DNA of 64,000 nt from Paenibacillus methanolicus. GTDB lineage: Bacteria > Bacillota > Bacilli > Paenibacillales > Paenibacillaceae. The notes under the pieces are model-generated. The model did not search any database and was not told where the DNA came from. It saw only the letters and a program-made list of their open reading frames with translations. The DNA lies in the NCBI RefSeq assembly GCF_008124765.1, contig NZ_VNHS01000007.1:372001-436000 (forward strand). Reading direction: 5' to 3'. This document shows, one piece after another, positions 8,150 through 16,625 of this stretch; position 1 is the stretch's first letter; every line of letters begins with the position of its first letter. The translations under genes were made by a program, and so were the position numbers.

Positions 8150-8275
8150 ATGGAACTTCTTGTAATCGTTATACTGGTTGTCGGGTTGCTGGGGATGATC
8201 GGGAACCAATATTCGATGCTGCGGAAGATGGAGCGTATCGAAGAGGTGCTGAAGGAGATACGGGATAAGAAGTAG
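8150..8275 (+). CDS. 41-residue single-helix membrane microprotein
   Basis: GGAGGAG (8138-8144) precedes the ATG at 8150 by 5 bases. The product has one hydrophobic helix (LLVIVILVVGLLGMIG) and a short charged amphipathic tail (MLRKMERIEEVLKEIRDKK). It follows pgsA closely. The ribosome site and helix-plus-coil pattern make it likely to be real; function unknown. Confidence 0.65.
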   Translation: MELLVIVILVVGLLGMIGNQYSMLRKMERIEEVLKEIRDKK

Positions 8276-8308
8276 ACGCTCGCGAGATAGAGGGGAGCTG
8301 GAGTAGCG

Positions 8309-8766
8309 ATGGATCGGAGTCTTCTATTTAGGTTGGTTCATCTATATTGTGATGAGAAGAGAAATGAAGTAGCGCTTGTACCTAATGGATGGCGTGAGAA
8401 ACTGGGGATTGTATCGCTTAGTATCGTGGAGCGTATTCGTCTGCCCTTCGGCGAAGAGGAGTTATATCAAGCGGTAATGAGCATGCTGAATCGTTGTTAC
8501 TCCATGGAGCGCCGGAATTTCCTGCGAAAGACGATACGTTAACGAAGATGTTAGGCGGTAAAAATTGGGCGTCTGCAACTAGAGGCAAGAAACTAATCGC
8601 GATCAGATGGACGAAGGACGAGGGTTATATCGTGTATCCAACCAAGAGAGGCCACGGCGGCGGATATCAATATTTTACGGACAAGGGTGTTAATCTTGGA
8701 ATGGAGCTTGAGCCAGGGGCACTATTAACAGCCGTACAAGGAAGCTTGGACCTATCCTTGCGTTAA
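8309..8766 (+). pseudogene. Frameshifted small protein, possibly an immunity-type protein
   Basis: The frame from ATG 8309 reads about 67 sensible residues (to ...MLNRCYSME) and then drifts to a stop at 8540-8542. The next frame takes over with PEFPAKDDTLTKMLGGKNW and runs to TAA at 8764-8766. Restoring a single base in the GCGCCGG stretch at about 8510-8516 would fuse them into a protein of about 150 residues. The second half (KKLIAIRWTKDEGYIVYPTK, then GGGYQYFTDKGVNLGMELEP) resembles contact-dependent-inhibition immunity-like proteins, but I cannot confirm this by reading alone. Confidence 0.55.
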
Positions 8767-8801
8767 CGAGTAAAGAAGACGATATTCATGGGGGAGTCAC
8801 A

Positions 8802-9165
8802 GTGGGAACGAAGTTCGGCAACGTCCTCGTCAAAATCGACAACATCGAAGAGGTCACTTCAGCTGCAACCTGGATGGGTCAGCATACTAAATGATTGGTT
8901 TGGCAGCGGGGAGGCCGAGGACTTTGGCGAAGCCTTGTCGGAGTATTTAACCCGTCCTGTGTTGACATGCTCCTATTTCGACGATGATATATTGAATATC
9001 AATTTGTATCAGAATGGCGAGAAGTTGACGGGTCAATGCTGGTGTTCGAATTCAGCTTATGAGATTGAGTGGAAGGATGTCCGGCTCACGAATTCGGCTG
9101 TTCCGGCCCCGCCATCCGATATTATAAAAAAGGGAGCCGCAAGCAGCTCCCCAGCAGAGGAATAG
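8802..9165 (+). pseudogene. Frameshifted small protein of unknown function
   Basis: GGGGGAG lies just before a GTG at 8802 that opens VGTKFGNVLVKIDNIEEVTS. This frame stops at 8892-8894. The frame one base over continues with PGWVSILNDWFGSGEAEDF and CSYFDDDILNINLYQNGEKL to TAG 9163-9165. The two halves fit a small protein family with a GWVSVxD and an xDSDxLxxxLYxNG pattern. A one-base insertion between about 8860 and 8890 would explain the break, and a few residues also seem lost. The ATG at 8788 in the second frame gives an implausible Ser/Thr-rich N terminus. Confidence 0.5.
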
Positions 9166-9202
9166 ATCATCCAGGCCAATGGATGCGATCTATTCCTTTT
9201 TG
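9159..9202 (+). terminator. Intrinsic terminator overlapping the stop codon
   Basis: GGAATAGATC (9159-9168) pairs with GATCTATTCC (9187-9196), followed by TTTTT. The left arm includes the TAG stop of the preceding frame. Confidence 0.9.
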
Positions 9203-9316
9203 GCTTGCGACGCATCGTTCATGGCGAAAGCCTCGTTCATCGACGCAACTATTTAACGGTTCCCTCGTCTGATAAATAGCTGGATGATTTAGGAAAAGAA
9301 ACTGCGGAGGTCTATC

Positions 9317-9952
9317 ATGCCTTATCCCATGGTTCATTTTGCGATTGCGTCGGCGCTCTGGTCGCAGCAACCGCGCCCGGGGTTCGTCATCGGGAGCATT
9401 GCTCCGGATGCCGTGCACGTCAGAGGACAGGTGACAAGAAGAGAGAAGGGAATGACGCATTTCGTAGCGGAAGATCAATTCCCGCCCCTTGAAGCGCTGA
9501 AGGAGAAGTGTTTGCATTATATAGGCTTGCACCCTGAACTGGATTGGAAAGACTACATACTCGGTTATATTGCGCATATCTATGCGGACATCAGGTGGAC
9601 GGAGACGGTGTACGCGGATTTCGAGAAGGCATACCAAGGCGAGCGCGAGCAAATTAGACGGACCTATAACGTGGAGTCGGATCAGGCGGAATTCGAGCTC
9701 ATGCGGAAGGCGGAATGGGCGGACGTCATCCTGAACCAGCTGCAGACTGCTCAAGCTTACGCGATTGAACCGTTGTTAACCGATCGCGAAGTCAGCCAAT
9801 ACCGAGATATCAAGCTGGCTTGGCTGCGCAACAAGGACAATGAACCCCGGATCGCCCCGGGCTACTTGCGCGAGGATGTTATTCGACCGTTCGTTTCGCG
9901 GACAGCGGCGGAATTGCGCGAACTCTATCAACAATGGGGGCTTATGCGATGA
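9317..9952 (+). CDS. Zinc-dependent phospholipase C-like protein (PF00882-type)
   Basis: A 211-residue protein with the arrangement of the zinc-dependent phospholipase C-like family: an N-terminal PMVHFAIA, GSIAPDAVH, a central THFVAED, and GYIAHIYADIRW, which together place several His and Asp residues as metal ligands. There is no signal peptide, unlike secreted phospholipases, so it is a cytoplasmic relative; such proteins are usually annotated only as hydrolases. GGAGGT precedes the ATG. The stop codon overlaps the next start (ATGA), implying translational coupling. Confidence 0.75.
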   Translation: MPYPMVHFAIASALWSQQPRPGFVIGSIAPDAVHVRGQVTRREKGMTHFVAEDQFPPLEALKEKCLHYIGLHPELDWKDYILGYIAHIYADIRWTETVYADFEKAYQGEREQIRRTYNVESDQAEFELMRKAEWADVILNQLQTAQAYAIEPLLTDREVSQYRDIKLAWLRNKDNEPRIAPGYLREDVIRPFVSRTAAELRELYQQWGLMR

Positions 9953-10794
9953 GAAAGGTCATCCTACTCGCGTTACTGACACTGCTAATGGCAGCGGATT
10001 CGCAGTCTGCTATTGCGGCACAGGTTCAAATCCATATAGACGGCGTTGCCCTTGCGCCGGATGTGCAGCCGAGGACGCTGGACGATCGCACGATGGTGCC
10101 ATTGCGCGTCGTTGGCGAGAATTTGGGGGCGCAAGTGGCTTGGTCGCCTTCCCAAGTGACTCTCACCAAGAATAACCTGAACGTCGTCTTGCATCTGGAT
10201 CGCGCGACGGCGCAGATCAATGGCGAAGCAATCGCGCTTGACGCCAAACCGTATTTGCAGCAAAATCGCGTCATGGTTCCGCTCCGTTTTGTCGCGGAGA
10301 CGTTCGATTGCAAGGTTCAATACGGCAACGGCGTCGTTACGATCCAGACGAAGCCGCTCGTCATCGACGGCGTGCCCGTCAAAGCGCTGCAAGAAGAGCT
10401 CCACATGTCTTTCGGCGGCATCATTCAGCAAGCTCGCGGGAATGCGTACTTGGCTTCCGTGTACAACCTGCTGACCGACAATAAAGGCGACAACGTCGAA
10501 GCCCCCACCCGGTACGCGTGGAAGCTGAATCTTGTGGATGACGGCGATTATTACAAAATACGTCAATTCGATTTTCTGGACGCCAAGGGAAACAGCTTAG
10601 CGCGCTTCGATCTGTACACGTTAACCGGCGCATCGAAAGAAGCTTACTCGGCGTGGCCGAAGGTTTTGCTTTACGACGACTCGGCGAAGGCGTGGTTTCT
10701 GTTCAACGATGCGGCTAAAGAAGCCATACTGGCGTTGATGGATACGGCCGCCAACAATGGGTTCATGACGGTCATCGAGAATTCCGTGCCGTAA
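9949..10794 (+). CDS. Secreted copper amine oxidase N-terminal domain protein
   Basis: The ATG at 9949 overlaps the upstream stop and gives 281 residues. A signal peptide (RKVILLALLTLLMAADSQS) is followed by two copper-amine-oxidase-N repeats (about 30-130), each with the hallmark MVPLRxVxE pattern: TMVPLRVVGENLGAQVAW and VMVPLRFVAETFDCKVQY. This domain is a wall- or glycan-associated module common in Paenibacillus exported proteins and has no oxidase activity itself. The C-terminal 150 residues are not recognised. Confidence 0.88.
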   Translation: MRKVILLALLTLLMAADSQSAIAAQVQIHIDGVALAPDVQPRTLDDRTMVPLRVVGENLGAQVAWSPSQVTLTKNNLNVVLHLDRATAQINGEAIALDAKPYLQQNRVMVPLRFVAETFDCKVQYGNGVVTIQTKPLVIDGVPVKALQEELHMSFGGIIQQARGNAYLASVYNLLTDNKGDNVEAPTRYAWKLNLVDDGDYYKIRQFDFLDAKGNSLARFDLYTLTGASKEAYSAWPKVLLYDDSAKAWFLFNDAAKEAILALMDTAANNGFMTVIENSVP

Positions 10795-10828
10795 GCGCGA
10801 TAGATACCAGCCATAACCGCAATCATCG

Positions 10829-11308
10829 CTAACGCTCGTTCTCTCCGGGCTGAACCAAGGGAACGATGTTCGAGGCTTCCCGGCCGGCCACCAGGCTTTT
10901 ATCCTCGAATCGCGTGGACAACACGACAAGAGTCGTCGAGAATCCGTAGGCGTTGCACGCTTCCAAGAAGGCTTCCAGCGTCTCGCCGGTTTCGGTAACC
11001 ACCTTCAGTAAATAATTGAATTCGCCGCTCGTACGGTAGAAGTCGACGATTGCGGGGGACGCCTCGCAGAACGCTTCGAATTCCTTGCAGGACTTGGACT
11101 TGAACAAGACGAACGCCGTGGTATGCTTGCCCAGCTTGGACGGGGCGATTCGCGCGCGATAACCCTCGATGACCTCGCGTTCCTCTAATTTCCGAAGCCG
11201 TTCGGTTACGGCCGGCTGCGACATCGCGATCATGCGGCTCATCTCCGAGACCGTAATCCGGGCGTTATCATGCAGAATAGACAGGATTCTCCTATCGATA
11301 TGGTCCAT
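10829..11308 (-). CDS. Lrp/AsnC family transcriptional regulator
   Basis: A 159-residue protein with an N-terminal winged HTH (IDRRILSILHDNARITVSEM, then SQPAVTERLRKLEE) and a C-terminal RAM/AsnC effector domain (about 65-145), the standard length for the family. It is divergent from the alpha/beta hydrolase at 11460 with a 151-base shared upstream region and may regulate it, though Lrp-type proteins often act elsewhere. An amino acid is the usual effector. Confidence 0.92.
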   Translation of the reverse strand: MDHIDRRILSILHDNARITVSEMSRMIAMSQPAVTERLRKLEEREVIEGYRARIAPSKLGKHTTAFVLFKSKSCKEFEAFCEASPAIVDFYRTSGEFNYLLKVVTETGETLEAFLEACNAYGFSTTLVVLSTRFEDKSLVAGREASNIVPLVQPGENER

Positions 11309-11459
11309 GAACAGGTCACCTCATTATGTTCAGGTATGCGGGGGAAACAACGATGGAAATAAGGTTTGGAGCCCCAAACACCTTCATCTTCTTATTCAGA
11401 TTGTAGGGCGGATCCCATAAAATGTCACTATAAACGAAATAAACGAATAAGGGAGACGG

Positions 11460-12287
11460 ATGGCCATGATCGCGAATGAAATGAAGAAGGTTGAAGGGTT
11501 GGAATATGTGACGATCGGCGATGGCGTGCGGATTGCGTATCGGTTGGATGGATCGGCCGAGAAGCCGGTGCTCCTGCTCGCGAATTCCATCGCGACTTCG
11601 ATGGACATGTGGGAGGGACAGATCGCCGAGCTTACCCGACATTTCCGCGTGCTTCGTTACGATTATCGGGGACATGGCGGCTCGGATACGCCGGACGGTC
11701 CGTATTCGTTCGACCGATTGGGGCGGGATGTCGTCGAGCTGCTCGACGCGCTGCAATTCGAACGCGTGCACGTGCTCGGGCTGTCGCTCGGCGGCGCCGT
11801 CGCGCAATGGCTCGGGATCTACGCGCCGGAGCGGATCGATCGGCTCATTCTGAGCAATACCTCCTCATACTTAGGGCCCGCCGACCAATGGGAGGGTTTG
11901 ATCGCCGCCGTGCAGGAGCCGGGGAAGCTTCCGGAATTTGCCGATATGTTCATCAAGAACTGGTTACCTGCGCATCTGCTGGCGTCGGATAACCCGATCG
12001 TCGCTTCGTTTCGCGAGATGGTGCTGGCGACGCGTCCGCAGGGTATCGCGGGCAGCTGGGCGGCGATCCGCGACATGGATATGCGCCGGACGGCCGCGCT
12101 CATCAACCGCCCGACGCTCGTGATCGCGGGGCAATACGACACGGTGACGCTTCCGGAGCACGGCGAGCTCCTCGCCAAGACCGTCCCCGGCGCGAAGCTG
12201 CTCGTCCTGCCCGCCGTTCATCTGCCGAACGTGGAGTTGCCCGCCGAATTTCTTAGCGCGGTGCTTGCGTTTTTGCAAGAGGAGTAA
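11460..12287 (+). CDS. Alpha/beta hydrolase, 3-oxoadipate enol-lactonase-like
   Basis: A 275-residue cytoplasmic protein. The nucleophile elbow is GLSLG (Ser109), the acid is in GQYDTVT and the catalytic His is in AVHLPNVE near residue 260. The DYRGHGGSD motif around residue 68 is typical of the PcaD/haloperoxidase-like group. PcaD hydrolyses 3-oxoadipate enol-lactone in the beta-ketoadipate pathway, but no other genes of that pathway are near, so the substrate is uncertain. The start is either 11460 or the ATG two codons later (11466); GGGAG lies upstream. Confidence 0.85.
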   Translation: MAMIANEMKKVEGLEYVTIGDGVRIAYRLDGSAEKPVLLLANSIATSMDMWEGQIAELTRHFRVLRYDYRGHGGSDTPDGPYSFDRLGRDVVELLDALQFERVHVLGLSLGGAVAQWLGIYAPERIDRLILSNTSSYLGPADQWEGLIAAVQEPGKLPEFADMFIKNWLPAHLLASDNPIVASFREMVLATRPQGIAGSWAAIRDMDMRRTAALINRPTLVIAGQYDTVTLPEHGELLAKTVPGAKLLVLPAVHLPNVELPAEFLSAVLAFLQEE

Positions 12288-12378
12288 GGCGTAATGGTTC
12301 GACGCGAAGGCGGCGACTAATCTTATCGGTTGGAAGGTGCGCGGGTATAACCGTGGAGAACGAACGTTCAGCACTATA

Positions 12379-12422
12379 GGAGCAGTTTACCGCCAAGGCG
12401 GGGAGCCGCTCCTTGTGTTGTT
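12379..12422 (+). terminator. Probable intrinsic terminator
   Basis: Outer stem GGAGC/GCTCC (12379-12383, 12408-12412) encloses an inner stem CCGCC/GGCGG, followed by TTGTGTTGTT. Confidence 0.6.
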
Positions 12423-12469
12423 AAGGATTCATAAACGATTATATCGCTTATTCCATTAAAAAAGAGATT

Positions 12470-12808
12470 ATGAGCTTGCCTTTGCCAGACAAAAACGAAC
12501 GGGTAGATGCGGTATCGGCAGCTAGGAAGCTGGTGGGAAACGGGAATGGAATGCAATTTTTTGGCACGATGTTAATTAGATCGGAACTTACCCTGGAACA
12601 ATTACATGATTATTATACGGCGTCTCGGAAAAAGGATCGGAGCTACATAGTAGAACGGCAAGCGGGTAATGAAATTGATTTTATTGATCATGGCGACTTG
12701 ATCTTTAAAGAATTACCTACAGATGAAGCACGAAGCGACTATTATATCGTCTATACTTGGGGGAGTAGTAATTATCCATTAAGCGATCTTAATTTACGAG
12801 GGCATTAA
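12470..12808 (+). CDS. Hypothetical protein, probably N-terminally truncated
   Basis: The 112-residue frame from ATG 12470 has only a weak AAAGAG site. Coding-like sequence in the same frame begins further upstream (FINDYIAYSIKKEIM) just after a stop at 12422-12424, with no start codon there. This suggests the gene has lost its 5' end, perhaps an N-terminal membrane helix. Its C-terminal part (DYYIVYTWGSSNYPLSDLNL) looks well conserved in style, but I cannot name the family. Confidence 0.5.
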   Translation: MSLPLPDKNERVDAVSAARKLVGNGNGMQFFGTMLIRSELTLEQLHDYYTASRKKDRSYIVERQAGNEIDFIDHGDLIFKELPTDEARSDYYIVYTWGSSNYPLSDLNLRGH

Positions 12809-12814
12809 ATTCCG

Positions 12815-13237
12815 ATGAAGGCTGGTATGGTGATGAGCATACGTTACACTTCGAATCTTGAAGGTATGACGAAAGAGGCGCTGCAAGACTTATTTCTTTC
12901 GGTAGAGTGGGAATCGGCGAAGTATCCAAGCGAGCTTTTGCAAGCGATGAAAGGATCTCATTCGATTGTAGCGAGTTGGGATGGAGATAAGTTGATCGGG
13001 ATCATAAATGCGCTATCCGATGGCGTATTGACCGTATATTTTCATTACATGCTCATCAATCCAAGCTATCAGGGGAAGGGGATCGGGTCGAGCATGATGG
13101 ATATGATGCTGGGTCGATACAAAGGATGTAAAACAAAGGTGTTGATCTCCTATCCGAGCGCCGTGGAGTTTTATCATAAATGCGGGTTCTCCCAAGAAGA
13201 TGGAGCCACGCCCATGTTTATTTCCGAGTTGGTTTGA
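12815..13237 (+). CDS. GNAT family N-acetyltransferase
   Basis: About 140 residues with the GNAT fold. Motif A is HYMLINPSYQGKGIGSSMMD with the acetyl-CoA loop QGKGIG, and motif B includes the closing SAVEFYHKCGFSQED. The start is not certain: ATGs at 12815, 12827 and 12833 are all in frame, and GAAGG just before 12827 favours that one. Such proteins acetylate amines on small molecules or proteins; the substrate is unknown. Confidence 0.85.
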   Translation: MKAGMVMSIRYTSNLEGMTKEALQDLFLSVEWESAKYPSELLQAMKGSHSIVASWDGDKLIGIINALSDGVLTVYFHYMLINPSYQGKGIGSSMMDMMLGRYKGCKTKVLISYPSAVEFYHKCGFSQEDGATPMFISELV

Positions 13238-13289
13238 TGCATAGCGACATTATAAAAACTACCAAATCATACAAAATATTGGGTGCGAG

Positions 13290-13298
13290 TGTTATACT
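13290..13298 (+). promoter_or_regulatory. Extended -10 promoter for the SecA-like gene
   Basis: TGTTATACT (TGn plus TATACT) lies 45 bases upstream of the start at 13343. Confidence 0.5.
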
Positions 13299-13342
13299 GA
13301 AAATAAGTATAGGAGATCTTCGTAAGGAGGGATCAAATTCCG

Positions 13343-15631
13343 ATGAATGTAGCCGTCAAGTTGCTGCGCAAGCTTCAAAACCGCGAAATCCAGCATAAGC
13401 TGGACGTTTATCGAGACAAAGCGGAGCTCATCAGGGAACGGAATTTGGAAGCATGGGATGATCGACAGCTTCAAGCGGAGTCCCTCCGGCTGCAAAAAGA
13501 AGCCAGATCGGGTACGCCTTTGGATGAGCTGCTTGTCGATGCTTATGCGTTAGTCTGCGAAGCCGCGAAGCGAACGCTCGGCTTACAGCCTTACGACGTC
13601 CAGATCATGGCTGCCATCGCGCTGCACGAGAGGTTTCTAATCGAACAGCATACCGGTGAAGGGAAAACGCTCGCTGCCGTTATGCCGGTTTATCTAAATA
13701 CGCTGACCGGCCAAGGCGTTCATGTGCTGACGTTTAACGATTATTTGGCCAAGCGAGACGCGGAGTGGATGGGCCCGATCTATCGTTCCCTCGGGTTAAC
13801 GGTCGACTCGGTACAAGCGGGCATGAGCCTAATCGAGAAACGGGAAGCGTACGCCAAGGATATTACCTATGTTACGGCTAAAGAGGCGGGATTCGATTAC
13901 TTGCGAGACACGATCGCGTTGGGCGAAGCCGATACCGTGCATCGTCCGTTCCACTACGTACTCGTCGACGAAGCCGATTCCCTGCTCCTCGACGAAGCGC
14001 GGGTGCCGCTCGTCATCACCGGCGAGTCGGGGTCTTCCGGCAACGACGGCATTCGTTACGCGGAAGTGGCTCGGCAGCTGGCGCAAGGCGCGCATTACGA
14101 GTTCGACGAGTTTCAGCGGAACGTTTACTTGAATGAAACAGGCGCCGCGACAGCGGAGTCGCTGCTGGGATGCGGCAATTTGTACGAGAGCCATAACAGT
14201 CAGGTATTAACGTCCATCCATTGCGCGCTGCATGTGGAATCGTTATTGCGAAGAGACGTCGATTACATCGTCCGTGACGGGAAGATTCAACTTATCGAGG
14301 AATATACCGGCCGCGTGGCGGAGAATAAGTATTTGCCGGACGGGCTGCAAGCCGCGCTAGAAGCCAAAGAAGGGCTGCAGTCGAAAGGCGGCGGGAAAAT
14401 TCTCGGGACGATTACCCTTCAGCACTTTATTAGCCTGTATCCGAAAATTTGCGGAATGACGGCTACCGCGCACGCTTCCGCTATGGAATTCGAAGCTATT
14501 TACGACCTGCGAGTTCTGCCCATCCCGCCTAACCGGCCAAACATACGGATCGATCATCCGCACCGGATTTATACCCATAAAGAAGCCAAGCTTAAGGCCC
14601 TTGTACAAGAGATCGCGTCGATCCATGCGACGGGACGCCCAATTCTCATTGGTACGTCAAGCGTCGAGGAGTCGGACAGGCTGGCGGAAGCGCTAGCGGT
14701 CGCCGATGTACCTTGTCATGTGCTGAATGCGAAGAACGACGCCGAGGAAGCCGAGATCATTGCCAAGGCGGGAGAAATCGGCGCCGTAACGGTGTCGACG
14801 AATATGGCTGGACGCGGCGTCGACATACGGCTCGGCGGCGGCGACCCCGCGCAAGCAGACATTGTCGCCAAGCTGGGCGGGTTGTACGTGATCGGTACGC
14901 ATGTGAACGAAAGCGTCCGGATCGACGACCAACTGCGCGGACGTTCCGGCCGCCAAGGCGACCCGGGAACTTCCGTATTTTTCGTAAGTTTGGAGGACGA
15001 GCTGCTGCTTCGATTCGGCATGAATCAAGCGATTCGCGTTGCTAGACAGGATGAGGCGCTCGAGGAGTCGGCGCTCCGCGGCAAAATCGCCCATGTTCAG
15101 CGCGTGACGATGGGGCAGAATTTCCATATCCGCCAGGAACTGAACCGCTATTCGGATATGGTGGAAGATCAGAGGCGAATTCTGTACGAAGAGCGGCTCG
15201 GCATTTTGAAAGGCGAGCGGCCGATGAGCCCTTCGGAGCAGCGGGTGCGGCTATTTTATATCGACGAGTTCTGGGCGGACCATCTGGCGTATGTTTCATA
15301 CCTTCGCGAAGGCATCCACTTGGAGAGCCTGGCCAGCCGCAGTCCGATCGACGAGTTTCATGTGCAAATCACGCAAGCATTCGAGCAGCTTCCGGCGAAT
15401 ATCGATCAGGCGTCGACGAATATGCTTGGAAGGCTCAACGGTTCGAATGATCCGGCGAAGTGGGAAGAGTTCGGTCTGAAGAGCCCTACTTCCACGCGGA
15501 CTTACATCATCAACGATCAATACATCCAACATACTCGCAGCTCCTGGACAGCGGAGACGATTATGGCTTTTTGGATTCGCAAAATTTTGAGACTGGTATT
15601 GCGGCCGGTATATAGGCTGTCCAAGTACTGA
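13343..15631 (+). CDS. secA2: SecA-like preprotein translocase ATPase (accessory SecA2 type)
   Basis: A 762-residue DEAD-type translocase motor, shorter than housekeeping SecA (about 835-840). Walker A TGEGKT is at residues 104-109 and the DEAD box VDEADSLL at about 208-215. The second motor domain has STNMAGRGVDIRLGGG and LRGRSGRQGDPG; a preprotein cross-linking region lies between. The C terminus ends in an aromatic/basic tail and lacks the zinc-binding CxCxSG of SecA1. No secY2 or accessory Sec glycosyltransferase is adjacent, so it would work with the main SecYEG channel, as stand-alone SecA2 proteins do. AAGGAGGG precedes the ATG. Confidence 0.85.
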   Translation: MNVAVKLLRKLQNREIQHKLDVYRDKAELIRERNLEAWDDRQLQAESLRLQKEARSGTPLDELLVDAYALVCEAAKRTLGLQPYDVQIMAAIALHERFLIEQHTGEGKTLAAVMPVYLNTLTGQGVHVLTFNDYLAKRDAEWMGPIYRSLGLTVDSVQAGMSLIEKREAYAKDITYVTAKEAGFDYLRDTIALGEADTVHRPFHYVLVDEADSLLLDEARVPLVITGESGSSGNDGIRYAEVARQLAQGAHYEFDEFQRNVYLNETGAATAESLLGCGNLYESHNSQVLTSIHCALHVESLLRRDVDYIVRDGKIQLIEEYTGRVAENKYLPDGLQAALEAKEGLQSKGGGKILGTITLQHFISLYPKICGMTATAHASAMEFEAIYDLRVLPIPPNRPNIRIDHPHRIYTHKEAKLKALVQEIASIHATGRPILIGTSSVEESDRLAEALAVADVPCHVLNAKNDAEEAEIIAKAGEIGAVTVSTNMAGRGVDIRLGGGDPAQADIVAKLGGLYVIGTHVNESVRIDDQLRGRSGRQGDPGTSVFFVSLEDELLLRFGMNQAIRVARQDEALEESALRGKIAHVQRVTMGQNFHIRQELNRYSDMVEDQRRILYEERLGILKGERPMSPSEQRVRLFYIDEFWADHLAYVSYLREGIHLESLASRSPIDEFHVQITQAFEQLPANIDQASTNMLGRLNGSNDPAKWEEFGLKSPTSTRTYIINDQYIQHTRSSWTAETIMAFWIRKILRLVLRPVYRLSKY

Positions 15632-15650
15632 GAATGACGGAGGTTCAGGA

Positions 15651-16097
15651 ATGCTAAACAAAATTGTCCCTTATCAAGAGCGCGATCATGATAAGGTCAT
15701 CGATATTTGGTACCAGGCTGTATGCCATACGCACGCATTTTTAACGGACGAGGATATTGAATTTTATCGGCAGATGCTTCAAAACGGGGCATTGAAGGAA
15801 GTCGAGATTTGGTTGGAAGTGAACGAAAATAATGAACCGGTCGGGTTTATCGGGCTTGACGGAACAAAGATCGAGATGCTGTTCGTAGACCCGCAATATC
15901 ATGGCAGGGGCATAGGCAGCCGAATGATACGACATGCCGAAAAAATCAAAGGAAGCCATCTCCAGGTTGATGTGAACGAGCAAAATGACGGAGCATGCAC
16001 ATTCTATCAACGATTGGGTTTTGTGCAGATCGGACGGTCCGAACGAGACAGTTCGGGACGCCCTTTTCCTATACTGCATCTCGTATTAGGAAGCTAA
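15651..16097 (+). CDS. GNAT family N-acetyltransferase
   Basis: A 148-residue acetyltransferase: motif A is IEMLFVDPQYHGRGIGSRMI with HGRGIG as the acetyl-CoA pyrophosphate loop, and motif B is NDGACTFYQRLGF. It resembles YjaB-type GNATs in length and layout. GGAGG lies 7 bases before the ATG, and the gene begins 19 bases after the SecA-like stop, so it may be cotranscribed with it. Substrate unknown. Confidence 0.88.
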   Translation: MLNKIVPYQERDHDKVIDIWYQAVCHTHAFLTDEDIEFYRQMLQNGALKEVEIWLEVNENNEPVGFIGLDGTKIEMLFVDPQYHGRGIGSRMIRHAEKIKGSHLQVDVNEQNDGACTFYQRLGFVQIGRSERDSSGRPFPILHLVLGS

Positions 16098-16205
16098 TCG
16101 ATGGAACATAGCAATTCATAACAAATCACTATGTTTCATACATGGTATGATTTGATGGCTAGAAAGGAATAGGAAAGGTCGATTCGAAAAGGAGAGGGTG
16201 TACAG

Positions 16206-16601
16206 ATGAAGACTTTAGGATCGATGAACGTGGATGTGATTACACTGTTTGTTGAGGACTTTCAGCAGGTTAAGACGTTCTATCGGGAAGTATTCGGAAT
16301 TCAAGCCGTGTATGAAGACGAGGTTTCGGCGGTTTTTGATTTCGGGAATATGAGCGTGAACCTCCTGAATATTTCCGCATCCTACGAATTGATGAAGCCG
16401 GGAACGATCGCGACACGCGAATCCGGATCTCGTTTCCTGCTCACGATTCGGGTGGATGACCTGTCTTCGGTCTGTACGGAATTGGAACAACGCGGGGTTA
16501 CTCTTCTTAATGGTCCGATCGACCGGCCGTGGGGAGTACGCACGGCTTCCTTCCTCGATCCGGCAGGACATGCATGGGAGATTGCGCAACAATTGGCATA
16601 A
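16206..16601 (+). CDS. VOC (glyoxalase/bleomycin-resistance fold) protein
   Basis: A 131-residue single VOC domain protein: an opening DVITLFVEDFQQVKTFYREV, a central FLLTIRVDDLSSVCTELEQ and a closing FLDPAGHAWEIAQ, whose Glu is the usual last metal ligand. Members are lyases, dioxygenases or antibiotic-binding proteins, and the activity cannot be assigned here. GGAGAGG precedes the ATG and an extended -10 (TGGTATGAT, 16143-16151) lies 55 bases upstream. Confidence 0.85.
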   Translation: MKTLGSMNVDVITLFVEDFQQVKTFYREVFGIQAVYEDEVSAVFDFGNMSVNLLNISASYELMKPGTIATRESGSRFLLTIRVDDLSSVCTELEQRGVTLLNGPIDRPWGVRTASFLDPAGHAWEIAQQLA

Positions 16602-16625
16602 GATTAGGGGAGGTTCGATGAAGAC

